NCBI GenBank assembly: GCA_022447665.1
Contig: JAKVAQ010000001.1
Span: forward strand, 1-64,000
Source of the DNA: Crocinitomicaceae bacterium
GTDB lineage: Bacteria; Bacteroidota; Bacteroidia; Flavobacteriales_D; Crocinitomicaceae
Reading direction: 5' to 3'
Length of the DNA: 64,000 nucleotides
The translations under genes were made by a program, and so were the position numbers. Positions 7,653 through 14,400 of this stretch are shown here, in pieces; the first letter of the stretch is position 1, and each line of letters opens with the position of its first letter. The notes beneath the pieces were generated by a model, which searched no databases, had not been told where the DNA came from, and saw nothing but the letters and a program-made list of their open reading frames with translations.

Positions 7653-7775
7653 GAATGTTCTCGATACACCACCTCATTCTTCGATGCCACTCGAACAAAC
7701 CTCAATTCTAGTTAAGATTTAAACTCCTCCCCTGATTTAGGCGCCGTGCTGAGCGAAGTCGAAGTAGGAGGTCCC
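7653..7775. repeat. 123-bp direct repeat, copy D
   Basis: Nearly identical to 7105-7227, at a fixed offset of 548 bases. It ends about 36 bases before the start of the SDR gene, so the repeat probably forms part of that gene's upstream region. A 548-bp tandem unit or two independent insertions would both explain the arrangement; the sequence between the copies is not duplicated elsewhere in the window. Confidence 0.85.
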
Positions 7776-7810
7776 GAAGGGGGTGGGGTAAAAACCCTTA
7801 CCTTTACACC

Positions 7811-8476
7811 ATGTCAAAAACAGCCATAGTTTTAGGAGGTACTGGACTCACAGGTTCGCACTTAATCACCAAATTATTAGAAGACGATAATTATTCAAAA
7901 GTCAAAGTATTTGGGCGTTCAAGTATTGGCATTGAACACCCGAAACTAGAAGAGAAAATCATGGACCTCCTGAACATGGAAGAACATAAAGCCAAGTTCA
8001 ACGGCGATGTTCTATTCTGCTGTATTGGCACCACAAAAAAGAAAACTCCCAACCAAGAGCATTATCATAAAATTGACTTTGGAATTCCAGTTAACGCAGC
8101 GAAATACAGCAAAGAAAATGGGATCAATTCCTTTGCTGTAATGTCATCCATGGGAGCGAATCATAAAAGCTCTATTTTCTACAGCCGTACAAAAGGTGAA
8201 ATGGAAAATGCAGTACTTGGAATGGGTATTCCCCATACTTATATTCTTCGTCCAGCACTTATTACAGGAAATCGAAATGAGAAGCGTGGAGGTGAAAAAT
8301 TCTTTGCCGGTATAATGCGCTTTTTTGACCTCTTCATGTTTGGAGGTTTAAAGAAATACCGCTCTATTAAATCAGAACGAATTGCGGAATGTATGATTCG
8401 TTTAGCGGCCTCAAACACCCATCAAAGAATCATTGATTCGGGACAAATTCAGCAAATTGCAGATAATGTAAAATAG
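7811..8476 (+). CDS. NAD(P)-binding atypical short-chain dehydrogenase (TIP30/HTATIP2-like)
   Basis: A 221-residue Rossmann-fold protein. The N-terminus AIVLGGTGLTGSHL contains the GxxGxxG dinucleotide-binding loop. VFGRSS follows the second strand, LFCCIGTT is at the position of the fourth strand, and FAVMSSMGAN with Y..TKGEME corresponds to the Ser and YxxxK region of the SDR family. Length and motifs fit the small NAD(P)H-binding, atypical-SDR group that includes human TIP30. Bacterial members are mostly uncharacterised oxidoreductases. Cytoplasmic, single gene, with repeats on both sides, so likely monocistronic. Confidence 0.8.
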   Translation: MSKTAIVLGGTGLTGSHLITKLLEDDNYSKVKVFGRSSIGIEHPKLEEKIMDLLNMEEHKAKFNGDVLFCCIGTTKKKTPNQEHYHKIDFGIPVNAAKYSKENGINSFAVMSSMGANHKSSIFYSRTKGEMENAVLGMGIPHTYILRPALITGNRNEKRGGEKFFAGIMRFFDLFMFGGLKKYRSIKSERIAECMIRLAASNTHQRIIDSGQIQQIADNVK

Positions 8477-8485
8477 CTAGAATTT

Positions 8486-8616
8486 AGGTTTGTTCGAGTG
8501 ATCCCGAAGAATGAGGGATTGTATCGAGAATACACCGGCTTTTAAGAAAGACTTTTGATTCGGTATGTTCTCGATACAAATTGATTCCTTCGTCATCAAC
8601 CCACTCGAACAAACCT
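8486..8616. repeat. Palindromic repeat, full copy B
   Basis: Outer arms AGGTTTGTTCGAGTG (8486-8500) and CACTCGAACAAACCT (8602-8616) are perfect complements and identical to those of copy A. Inner arms TTGTATCGAGAATA (8519-8532) and TGTTCTCGATACAA (8566-8579) pair with one mismatch. The interior is unrelated to copy A apart from the arms. It lies nine bases after the SDR stop codon and lacks the long right flank seen in A, C and D. It could act as a 3' stabilising hairpin for the SDR transcript. Confidence 0.85.
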
Positions 8617-8638
8617 AAAATCTGTTATTAAGGAATAG

Positions 8639-9027
8639 TCACTCCGCGATCAACGCATACTCCGAAGGTGTATAATACTGCCCTTGAAAGTAAATAAGAA
8701 CAGTAGTATTGGATAATCCACGGTCTAAATAATCTTGCAACGCCTCATCTGCAGCCTCTTGACTTTTGAAGTGTGGTGAATAGAATTCACCTTGCCCATG
8801 TTCTTTTGCAATACAACTTGCTCCTTCAATGTTTCCAATAATAGCGACTTCCTTATAAGAATCATCTCCCCAAAAACACCAAGAAAAACACAATATTCAG
8901 CCGATGTAGCTTTAACGGGCTTATCATTAGGATTTTCTCTATCTGTATTTATTTCTGAAAAACTACTAAAAGAAAGTACTGCTAGGATCAGCAAAGAACT
9001 GATCGATAATTTACGTAATGATCTCAT
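8639..9027 (-). pseudogene. Exported SPOR-like small protein, broken by one frameshift
   Basis: Reading from the ATG at 9027 the protein starts with a signal peptide (MRSLRKLSISSLLILAVLSF) and reaches YCVFLGVFG; from there the sense continues in another frame as DDSYKEVAIIGNIEGA to YYTPSEYALIAE, ending at 8639. Joined, it gives about 129 residues. The order (YCVFLGVFG, F.SQEAADEALQDYL, TTVLIYFQGQYY) resembles SPOR domains, which bind denuded peptidoglycan, but this is a weak match. The break lies in the run CCCCAAAAA at 8868-8876, where one missing base restores the frame. A homopolymer sequencing error is as likely as true decay. Confidence 0.6.
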
Positions 9028-9165
9028 AATTTGGTTATTGTGTTTTTATGTATGCACGCATTTAGAAGAAAGTTTCAAATCAAGTCTTAAGGTCGTTCTT
9101 TCCTTTTCAAATCTTTTCCCAATTACACTATAGAACAATGCCTTCATTATTCACAATCTCTTAAT

Positions 9166-9867
9166 ATGTTTATTGCTGAAAATCCCTATCTTAAAACTCC
9201 TAAAAATCAATCTAATATGGACCAACTTCTTCAAGATTACAAAGCCTATTACAAGGCAAGAATGGAGCGATGGGAAGGAAACCCTCTCTACCCAAATTCT
9301 TATCAAAGCGAAAAAGCATTGTTTGAAGCCATGGACTCTTGCAATGAACTTATTGAATTCAAGGATAAAATTGGCGACTTAAATGTTAAAAATGCCATTG
9401 CATTGGTAAAGGACAAAGAAACCGCCCGCTTAAAACATTATCAAGAGCTACAAGAAAACGTTCGTGCTAAAGGTCCTGAATTTGTAATGGGAAGGATTGG
9501 TTCCGCGACCTCAGACATGAATTTAGTGGAAATTGCTACGAAAGCTGATCATGAAGCTATGATTCTAATTGCTGTGGATGAAATGACCGATCATTTTTAT
9601 GGAGACATCATCCCTCGATTAGAGACCCTTGATATGCTTCGTAATATTGAAGGAGCTGAAAATTATAAAAGTGATATTGAATACAGCATTCAAGAAGAAT
9701 TGAAGAAAATAAAAGAGGGCGTTCAAGACCTTGAAGATAATGCCCAAAGTTGGCAAGAAGGATGGCGATTTAACCCTGATTTAATTTGGGAACATCGCCA
9801 CCGAAAGCGCATTCCATTACCCGATAATGTGCTTCAAAAAAGATTAACCGAATACAAAAACCTTTAA
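9166..9867 (+). CDS. Uncharacterised cytoplasmic helical protein, first gene of a two-gene operon
   Basis: A 233-residue protein. An in-frame ATG at 9217 (MDQLLQDYKAYYKARM) is an alternative start and may be the real one, because the first 17 residues are poorly protein-like. It is highly charged and predicted mostly helical, without signal peptide or membrane segment. Tryptophan-containing segments (ARMERWEGNPLYPN, WQEGWRFNPDLIWEHRHRKR) are likely conserved landmarks. I recognise no domain. Its stop is three bases before the next start, so the two products probably act together in the cytoplasm. Confidence 0.65.
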   Translation: MFIAENPYLKTPKNQSNMDQLLQDYKAYYKARMERWEGNPLYPNSYQSEKALFEAMDSCNELIEFKDKIGDLNVKNAIALVKDKETARLKHYQELQENVRAKGPEFVMGRIGSATSDMNLVEIATKADHEAMILIAVDEMTDHFYGDIIPRLETLDMLRNIEGAENYKSDIEYSIQEELKKIKEGVQDLEDNAQSWQEGWRFNPDLIWEHRHRKRIPLPDNVLQKRLTEYKNL

Positions 9868-9870
9868 GCC

Positions 9871-11160
9871 ATGCCTATAGATCCAATGATACTAAATCCC
9901 ATGTTAGACACATTTCGTAACATGGCGAAAGAAATAAACGATAAGGGACTCACTGGCGATGCCGTTGATAGAATGAACTCTGCCCTGCAACGTATGGAGC
10001 AAATGGGCCAAGAAGAAAGTGACATCATGGCCTTTACCGGTAAAATGACATCAGAAGGTTTACAATTAGAATTCTCAAATGCCTATGGTTTGGCACTTTC
10101 AGAAGAAGCTAAAACAGCTCAAGGGAGTGCTGAGGATTATGACGATGCCGGCTTATTAAAACAATCCGTAGATGCTTTACGCAGTGCAATTACCGAATTA
10201 AAGCGGGCCAAAGAAGAACAATTAGCCGAAGCAGCCAAAAAAGCAAAAGATAAAACTGCTTTAGAAGTAGCTCAAAATGAAATTGAAGTGCTCAATAATA
10301 ATGATATCATTATCAAGGCCATTGAAGACCTCATTGAATTTGGAGAATCAGGGGTGAATTTGCCAACCTTCTTGCGTGTGCAAATGGAAAAAGGACTAGA
10401 CAAAGCAATGGAAGGTTCCGCTGTTGTAAGAGAAGGGCTTGTTTACTCTAAGGGATGGGCCGATGCTTCTCGCATTAACCCATACAACATGGAAAAAGCA
10501 GCGCAACATTTAGCTCTATTCGATGAGCTTTCGAGTGCAGCAAAATTTGGTGTTCCGGATGGGCTTCAAGTGACTTTAGCGCATGATAAAATTGACCATC
10601 AACATCTTCCAGCGATCGCTAAATGGGATGGAATAACTAATGCATGGGAACGTATTATTAGCTTAATTGAAACATGGGCCTACGCGCACATGAGTTTCGC
10701 TGATCAAGTTTTCCCGTGGAATACAATGACTAATCCATGGCCAGCTATTGAACGCGTAAAGGCCACCAACCCTGGTGAAGTATGGGGTAGACTGCGTATT
10801 TTTCAAGAAAATTTTGGTATGTCTTTTCACGATATCTTCTCGCACGAAACTTTTGAATGGAAAGTAAAAAACTACCAGCTTGGGGGATCACAATTATGGA
10901 TGGAAACGATTATTCATAAAATCTATCCGCAATGTAAACCTGGTCAGCTTTTAGACCAAGAAACAATTACAGAAGTAGAGCGCCAATACAAAGAAAACTT
11001 AATGGTCAACCCAGAAAATCATAAAGATACTGATCGTTTTATCGGATTCTTTGACTCTGTTTTTGGTGAAGGCGCTTTTGAGAAGAAAACCGGTCAGCGC
11101 TATAATTATGGAAATCGTCCTGCACAGCCATGGGATTTAAACACCTTTAGAAAGGGTTAA
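9871..11160 (+). CDS. Uncharacterised cytoplasmic protein, second gene of the operon
   Basis: A 429-residue protein without signal peptide or membrane segment. Residues 1-170 are helical and coiled-coil-like (LKRAKEEQLAEAAKKAKDK), with FTGKMTSEGLQLEFSNAYGLAL near residue 60. The C-terminal half is globular and rich in Trp and aromatic residues (AKWDGITNAWERIISLIETW, FPWNTMTNPWPAIERV, SFHDIFSHETFEWK). I know no family with this pattern. It is co-transcribed with the preceding gene (3-bp gap). A lipoprotein gene follows after 65 bases and may or may not belong to the unit. No function is assigned. Confidence 0.65.
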   Translation: MPIDPMILNPMLDTFRNMAKEINDKGLTGDAVDRMNSALQRMEQMGQEESDIMAFTGKMTSEGLQLEFSNAYGLALSEEAKTAQGSAEDYDDAGLLKQSVDALRSAITELKRAKEEQLAEAAKKAKDKTALEVAQNEIEVLNNNDIIIKAIEDLIEFGESGVNLPTFLRVQMEKGLDKAMEGSAVVREGLVYSKGWADASRINPYNMEKAAQHLALFDELSSAAKFGVPDGLQVTLAHDKIDHQHLPAIAKWDGITNAWERIISLIETWAYAHMSFADQVFPWNTMTNPWPAIERVKATNPGEVWGRLRIFQENFGMSFHDIFSHETFEWKVKNYQLGGSQLWMETIIHKIYPQCKPGQLLDQETITEVERQYKENLMVNPENHKDTDRFIGFFDSVFGEGAFEKKTGQRYNYGNRPAQPWDLNTFRKG

Positions 11161-11225
11161 CCTTAAATTAGTATTGGTGTATTGATATTTAATATTACCT
11201 TAGGAACTCAAAATTTAAAACCAAA

Positions 11226-12143
11226 ATGAAAAAGAAAAACCTATTGTGGGCACTTCCTGCTGCCTTAATTTTCACTGCATGTGGCGGTGGAGAAGAATCA
11301 ACTGAAACAGAAACAACTACTGATGCGGAAATGGTAGAAGAAACCATTGCTTATGGTCCGTTTTTAAGTACTGAAGAAGTAACTGAAACAGAACGTATTG
11401 GTAGTATCGAAGATTACAATGCAATTGAAGATAAAACTACTGTAATTCGTTACGTGTCTTCGGCTGCGAAAGCCCCTTTCCCATCTGAATTATTAGATGC
11501 CTATAACTTACAAGTATTGGCTATTAATGTAGATGGAGAATTACCTGAAGAATTAGGACAATACCAGAACTTAACTACCCTTTGTTTAGGGGGTAACTTC
11601 ACAACTATTCCAGAGTCTATTGGAGAATTAGAAAACTTAAAAGCAGTTTCTTTCGAGTACTGTAAAGACTTGGATTTAAATCAAGCGATAGGAGTTTTAG
11701 CGAACTGCCCTAACCTACAATATTTAAATTTAGCATACATGGGATTAAGCGAATTACCAGCGAATATTGGTGATCTTACCAACCTTAAAAACATTCGTTT
11801 AGGCTCTAATCCTTTAGCTACTTTACCTGATTCATTTTACACACTTTCTAACCTTACTCACGTGCGTTTAGGAAGCAATGAAGGAATGGATTATGAAGGT
11901 GTAATTACTGCAATGGCGGCAATGCCTGCAGTTGAGAATCTTTGGTTACAATATTGTGGATTCGAAACTTTACCTGAAGTAATTGGTGAGTTTCCTTCTT
12001 TAACTACAGTAAACTGGAGAGAAGAATGGGCAGATATTGATGGAGACGGTATTCAAGCAGTTTGTGCGAAAGAAGGTGATCGTTTTGAAAACGTTGATGT
12101 TTCTTGGAACTCAATGTCAGGAATGTTCTACGATATTTACTAG
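11226..12143 (+). CDS. Leucine-rich-repeat lipoprotein
   Basis: A 305-residue protein with a lipoprotein signal (KKKNLLWALPAALIFTAC, lipobox FTAC, followed by GGGEES). A Thr/Glu-rich linker runs to about residue 50. From about residue 95 there are six or so leucine-rich repeats of the type LTTLCLGGNFTTIPESIGEL, including LQYLNLAYMGLSELPANIGDL and LKNIRLGSNPLATLPDS, the SDS22/bacterial LRR pattern used for protein binding. It is probably anchored in the outer membrane. It starts 65 bases after a cytoplasmic gene pair and is followed by a strong terminator at 12167-12197. Confidence 0.8.
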   Translation: MKKKNLLWALPAALIFTACGGGEESTETETTTDAEMVEETIAYGPFLSTEEVTETERIGSIEDYNAIEDKTTVIRYVSSAAKAPFPSELLDAYNLQVLAINVDGELPEELGQYQNLTTLCLGGNFTTIPESIGELENLKAVSFEYCKDLDLNQAIGVLANCPNLQYLNLAYMGLSELPANIGDLTNLKNIRLGSNPLATLPDSFYTLSNLTHVRLGSNEGMDYEGVITAMAAMPAVENLWLQYCGFETLPEVIGEFPSLTTVNWREEWADIDGDGIQAVCAKEGDRFENVDVSWNSMSGMFYDIY

Positions 12144-12166
12144 GACATCAATTATATAAGATTCCG

Positions 12167-12197
12167 AGCCCTGGTAGAAATGCTAGGGCTTTTTTTA
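12167..12197 (+). terminator. Intrinsic terminator of the LRR lipoprotein gene
   Basis: AGCCCTGG and CTAGGGCT form a 7-8 bp stem (one mismatch) around TAGAAATG, followed by a run of seven T. It starts 24 bases after the lipoprotein stop. Confidence 0.85.
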
Positions 12198-12228
12198 TGG
12201 CTTGAATTTTTATTGACTTGGGGCTTAC

Positions 12229-12440
12229 AAGATGGTGGCTGCATCGCCTTCAGGCGAGCTTTAGGCGGCCGAAGGACCTGCGCTGTGGTGAGTGCCATAC
12301 TGAGCTTGTCGAATTATCGAAGACTGGTGGCTGAGTCTGTCGAAGCCATTATCTTTAGAAAAATCATCCATTATTGCCGGCACTTCGAGACATTGCTTCG
12401 CAACCCTCAGTATCCTCCATCCCAAAAACAAAGGTTTTTC
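12229..12440. repeat. Cluster of dispersed repeat fragments
   Basis: The 330-base gap 12144-12473 holds the terminator and then fragments of the window's repeat families: ACTGAGCTTGTCGAA (about 12299), GGCTGAGTCTGTCGAAGCC (about 12331-12349), ATTATCTTTAGAAAAATCATCC (related to the block after palindrome A), and GCCGGCACTTCGAGACA (about 12377). An 88-codon plus-strand ORF and a 62-codon minus-strand ORF across it are artefacts of the repeat and were not annotated. Confidence 0.6.
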
Positions 12441-12473
12441 CTTTAACAATATTCTGACCTACGCTAGTATGAA

Positions 12474-12887
12474 CTAACCGCCCTGCTCCTGATGATACTT
12501 GGCCTTAAAATCAAGGAGTTTGGCAATAAACTTTTTGTTCTGATTTTTCTTCAAGTTAAGCTTTAGGAATTGCCCTTCAGCATGAATACTCAACACCTCT
12601 GTTTTATAAATGGAGAGACGATAATAGGGAATTGCCCAACAAATGTTATTGTGGCTTTTAGAAACCGTTAATAGTATTCCTTTTGAACGCAGTCCTATAC
12701 TGGCAAAAGTATCGTACTGATTGTTTTCTACTAAAGGTTTAAAAGCTGGGGAGTACTCTTCGATCTTCATTCTACTAGACCCTACTGCACCAATTTTGAG
12801 TAACTCCCGCAGCTTGTAAGGACCTCCAATGACTCTATTGATTTCGTCAAATACGTCTTTATCGTGATATGTCGTGTAGTAAATCAT
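12474..12887 (-). CDS. Uncharacterised protein, possible PH-like fold
   Basis: A 137-residue cytoplasmic protein. The C-terminal half alternates short strands (SKGILLTVSKSHNNICWAIP, LSIYKTEVLSIHAEGQFLKL) and ends in a helix (KKFIAKLLDFKAKYHQ), an arrangement resembling bacterial PH-like domains. The N-terminal segment FDEINRVIGGPYKLRELLKI may be a separate helix. No known family is recognised. It lies seven bases after the CIA30-like gene and is probably co-transcribed with it. Confidence 0.6.
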   Translation of the reverse strand: MIYYTTYHDKDVFDEINRVIGGPYKLRELLKIGAVGSSRMKIEEYSPAFKPLVENNQYDTFASIGLRSKGILLTVSKSHNNICWAIPYYRLSIYKTEVLSIHAEGQFLKLNLKKNQNKKFIAKLLDFKAKYHQEQGG

Positions 12888-12894
12888 TGTAATA

Positions 12895-13419
12895 CTATTC
12901 TAACCAGATTTTTTTGATCATTAATTTGAACTTCTCGTTCTTTTTATTGGCAATTAGAAATCCTATTTGATTAATTGTTGTTGCTGAAAAGTTTGGAACG
13001 TTTGGTCGCATTCCTCTCCATGATGGCGTCATTTCCTTTAACGAAATTTCAATGGTTTCCCATTTCCCCGAAGTTTCGAATTCATGCTTAAATTGAAATC
13101 TTCCTTCTGCTTCTTCCTTCGTTCTAAACTGATAATTCTTCTTATCTCCTTTTAATTCAATTTTTACTACTGATTTCCCCTCAATATTCTTCGTGTCAAA
13201 ATCGTAGCGAACAGAGGTAAATCCTCCATTGTTCTTCAGTGAAACGTCCCCCTGAAAAACTGCATAACCATCTTTATCAGTAAAGAACTCCCCTTCCGAC
13301 TTTCCGCCCATTACACCATCATTTACAATGTACCAGTCATTCGTATTTTTTGCTGTTGAAAAGTCTGAAAGTACCATAGGTGAGCTAATTGCTAAAAGTA
13401 TATTGAGAAGAAAAATCAT
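12895..13419 (-). CDS. CIA30-family secreted protein (NDUFAF1-like)
   Basis: About 174 residues from the ATG at 13419; an upstream ATG at 13443 would put nine extra residues before the signal peptide (MIFLLNILLAISSPMVLS). The motifs WYIVNDGVMGGKSEGEF, FQGDVSLKNNGGFTSVRYDF and the C-terminal INQIGFLIANKK match the CIA30 family (complex I intermediate-associated protein 30, a carbohydrate-binding-like beta sandwich). Bacterial members are common but functionally obscure. Here the signal peptide points to the periplasm. It heads a two-gene unit with the PH-like gene. Confidence 0.8.
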   Translation of the reverse strand: MIFLLNILLAISSPMVLSDFSTAKNTNDWYIVNDGVMGGKSEGEFFTDKDGYAVFQGDVSLKNNGGFTSVRYDFDTKNIEGKSVVKIELKGDKKNYQFRTKEEAEGRFQFKHEFETSGKWETIEISLKEMTPSWRGMRPNVPNFSATTINQIGFLIANKKNEKFKLMIKKIWLE

Positions 13420-13564
13420 ATGTTGTCTTTGTACTAATAACAACCTGTTTAAAGAATTGGTTTCGGGAATGAGATTAGAATTTGGATGTTGGTAAAACTT
13501 AAAGGAAGCATAACAATTTGATTACTAAAGACTGCTTATGAATGAAATATCTTTGGCTGATCCT

Positions 13565-14395
13565 ATGAAAACGATTAGAATCATCTTTATTTTTTTGCTC
13601 ATAGCACTTGCTTTAACCGCATGCAAACAAAGAGATTTTACACCAGAATTTTCGAGCACAATAGTCGAAGTAAAGTCCTATGAAGCCACAATAAAAGGAA
13701 TCTTTAAAAATGCCTCGAATGCTGAAAAGCAAGGCCTGATTTATAGTACCAAAACAATTATTGAATATGAAGAAGTTCCACTTCACGAAGAAATCGTAAT
13801 TCATGATTCATTGGTTTCCTTAGCCAAAGCCTATACACTTGAAGATTTGGACCAACAAACCAAGTATTATTACAGGCTTTTTGCCATTGTTGATGATACT
13901 GCATTTTTGAGTGAAGAGTCTACATTTTTCACTCCATGTCATGGCTTAGGTTGTAGCCCTGCTGGAGGAACCATAGTTTGGGAAGATGGTCTTGGAGGAG
14001 GAATTGAAGTAGCCAATAATTTTATTACCGCCCATGGTGAATGGGGATGTGAAGGTACTGATGTAATTACAGATACCATAATTGGTCCTGGTGCGGCAAA
14101 TACCAGTGCAATACTAAACGATTGTGGCGCAAATTCTTTAGCCTATAAATGTGCAACCTACTCCCAAAATGGATTTAATGATTATTATATGCCATCAATC
14201 AACGAACTAAGAATGATATTCTCCACCCTAATGGTTGAATCTGAAAATCCCTTCGATTATCCAACCCAATCCATTTTATCATCGAGTCAGTTGGATGCAA
14301 ATACATGCTATGCTATGTTTTTTAATTCGGGTCAATACGCATATCACTCCAAGTCAACGGACTACTACAGCACGATCCCTATAAGAAGTTTTTAG
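13565..14395 (+). CDS. Lipoprotein with DUF1566/Lcl-type C-terminal domain
   Basis: The ATG at 13565 is chosen because it gives a lipoprotein signal (MKTIRIIFIFLLIALALTAC); an ATG at 13538 adds nine residues in front of it. Residues 30-115 look like a fibronectin-type beta sandwich (YEATIKGIFKNASNAEKQGL, YYYRLFAIVDD). The rest carries the marks of the DUF1566/Lcl domain: GAANTSAILNDCGANS, AYKCATYSQNGFNDYYMPSINELRMIF and IPIRSF at the C-terminus. Such domains occur in surface lipoproteins and adhesins. It converges with the T9SS cargo gene (five bases apart). Confidence 0.75.
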   Translation: MKTIRIIFIFLLIALALTACKQRDFTPEFSSTIVEVKSYEATIKGIFKNASNAEKQGLIYSTKTIIEYEEVPLHEEIVIHDSLVSLAKAYTLEDLDQQTKYYYRLFAIVDDTAFLSEESTFFTPCHGLGCSPAGGTIVWEDGLGGGIEVANNFITAHGEWGCEGTDVITDTIIGPGAANTSAILNDCGANSLAYKCATYSQNGFNDYYMPSINELRMIFSTLMVESENPFDYPTQSILSSSQLDANTCYAMFFNSGQYAYHSKSTDYYSTIPIRSF

Positions 14396-14400
14396 CGGGC

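Larger units (their letters stand above)
6838..7810. other. 973-bp intergenic region made of dispersed repeats
   Basis: No credible gene is present. The region contains a partial copy of the stem-loop family (6936-6987), a short GTCGGCACTTCGACAGGCTCAG-type element on the minus strand (about 7056-7080), a 123-bp direct repeat in two copies (7105-7227 and 7653-7775), a full copy of the covarying stem-loop family (7331-7405), another CCGGCACTTCGACAGGCTC element (about 7439-7466), and a CTCCCCCTTGAATCCCCCTCC block (about 7602-7622) that recurs in reverse near 63210. Such stretches are typical repeat accumulation sites. Confidence 0.7.

Noticed and set aside
8792-9133. 113-codon plus-strand ORF
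   Set aside because: It is antisense to the frameshifted SPOR-like gene, whose two halves make better sense.
12180-12446. 88-codon plus-strand ORF
   Set aside because: It runs through the terminator and dispersed repeats, its translation is not protein-like, and the antisense ORF there is equally poor.
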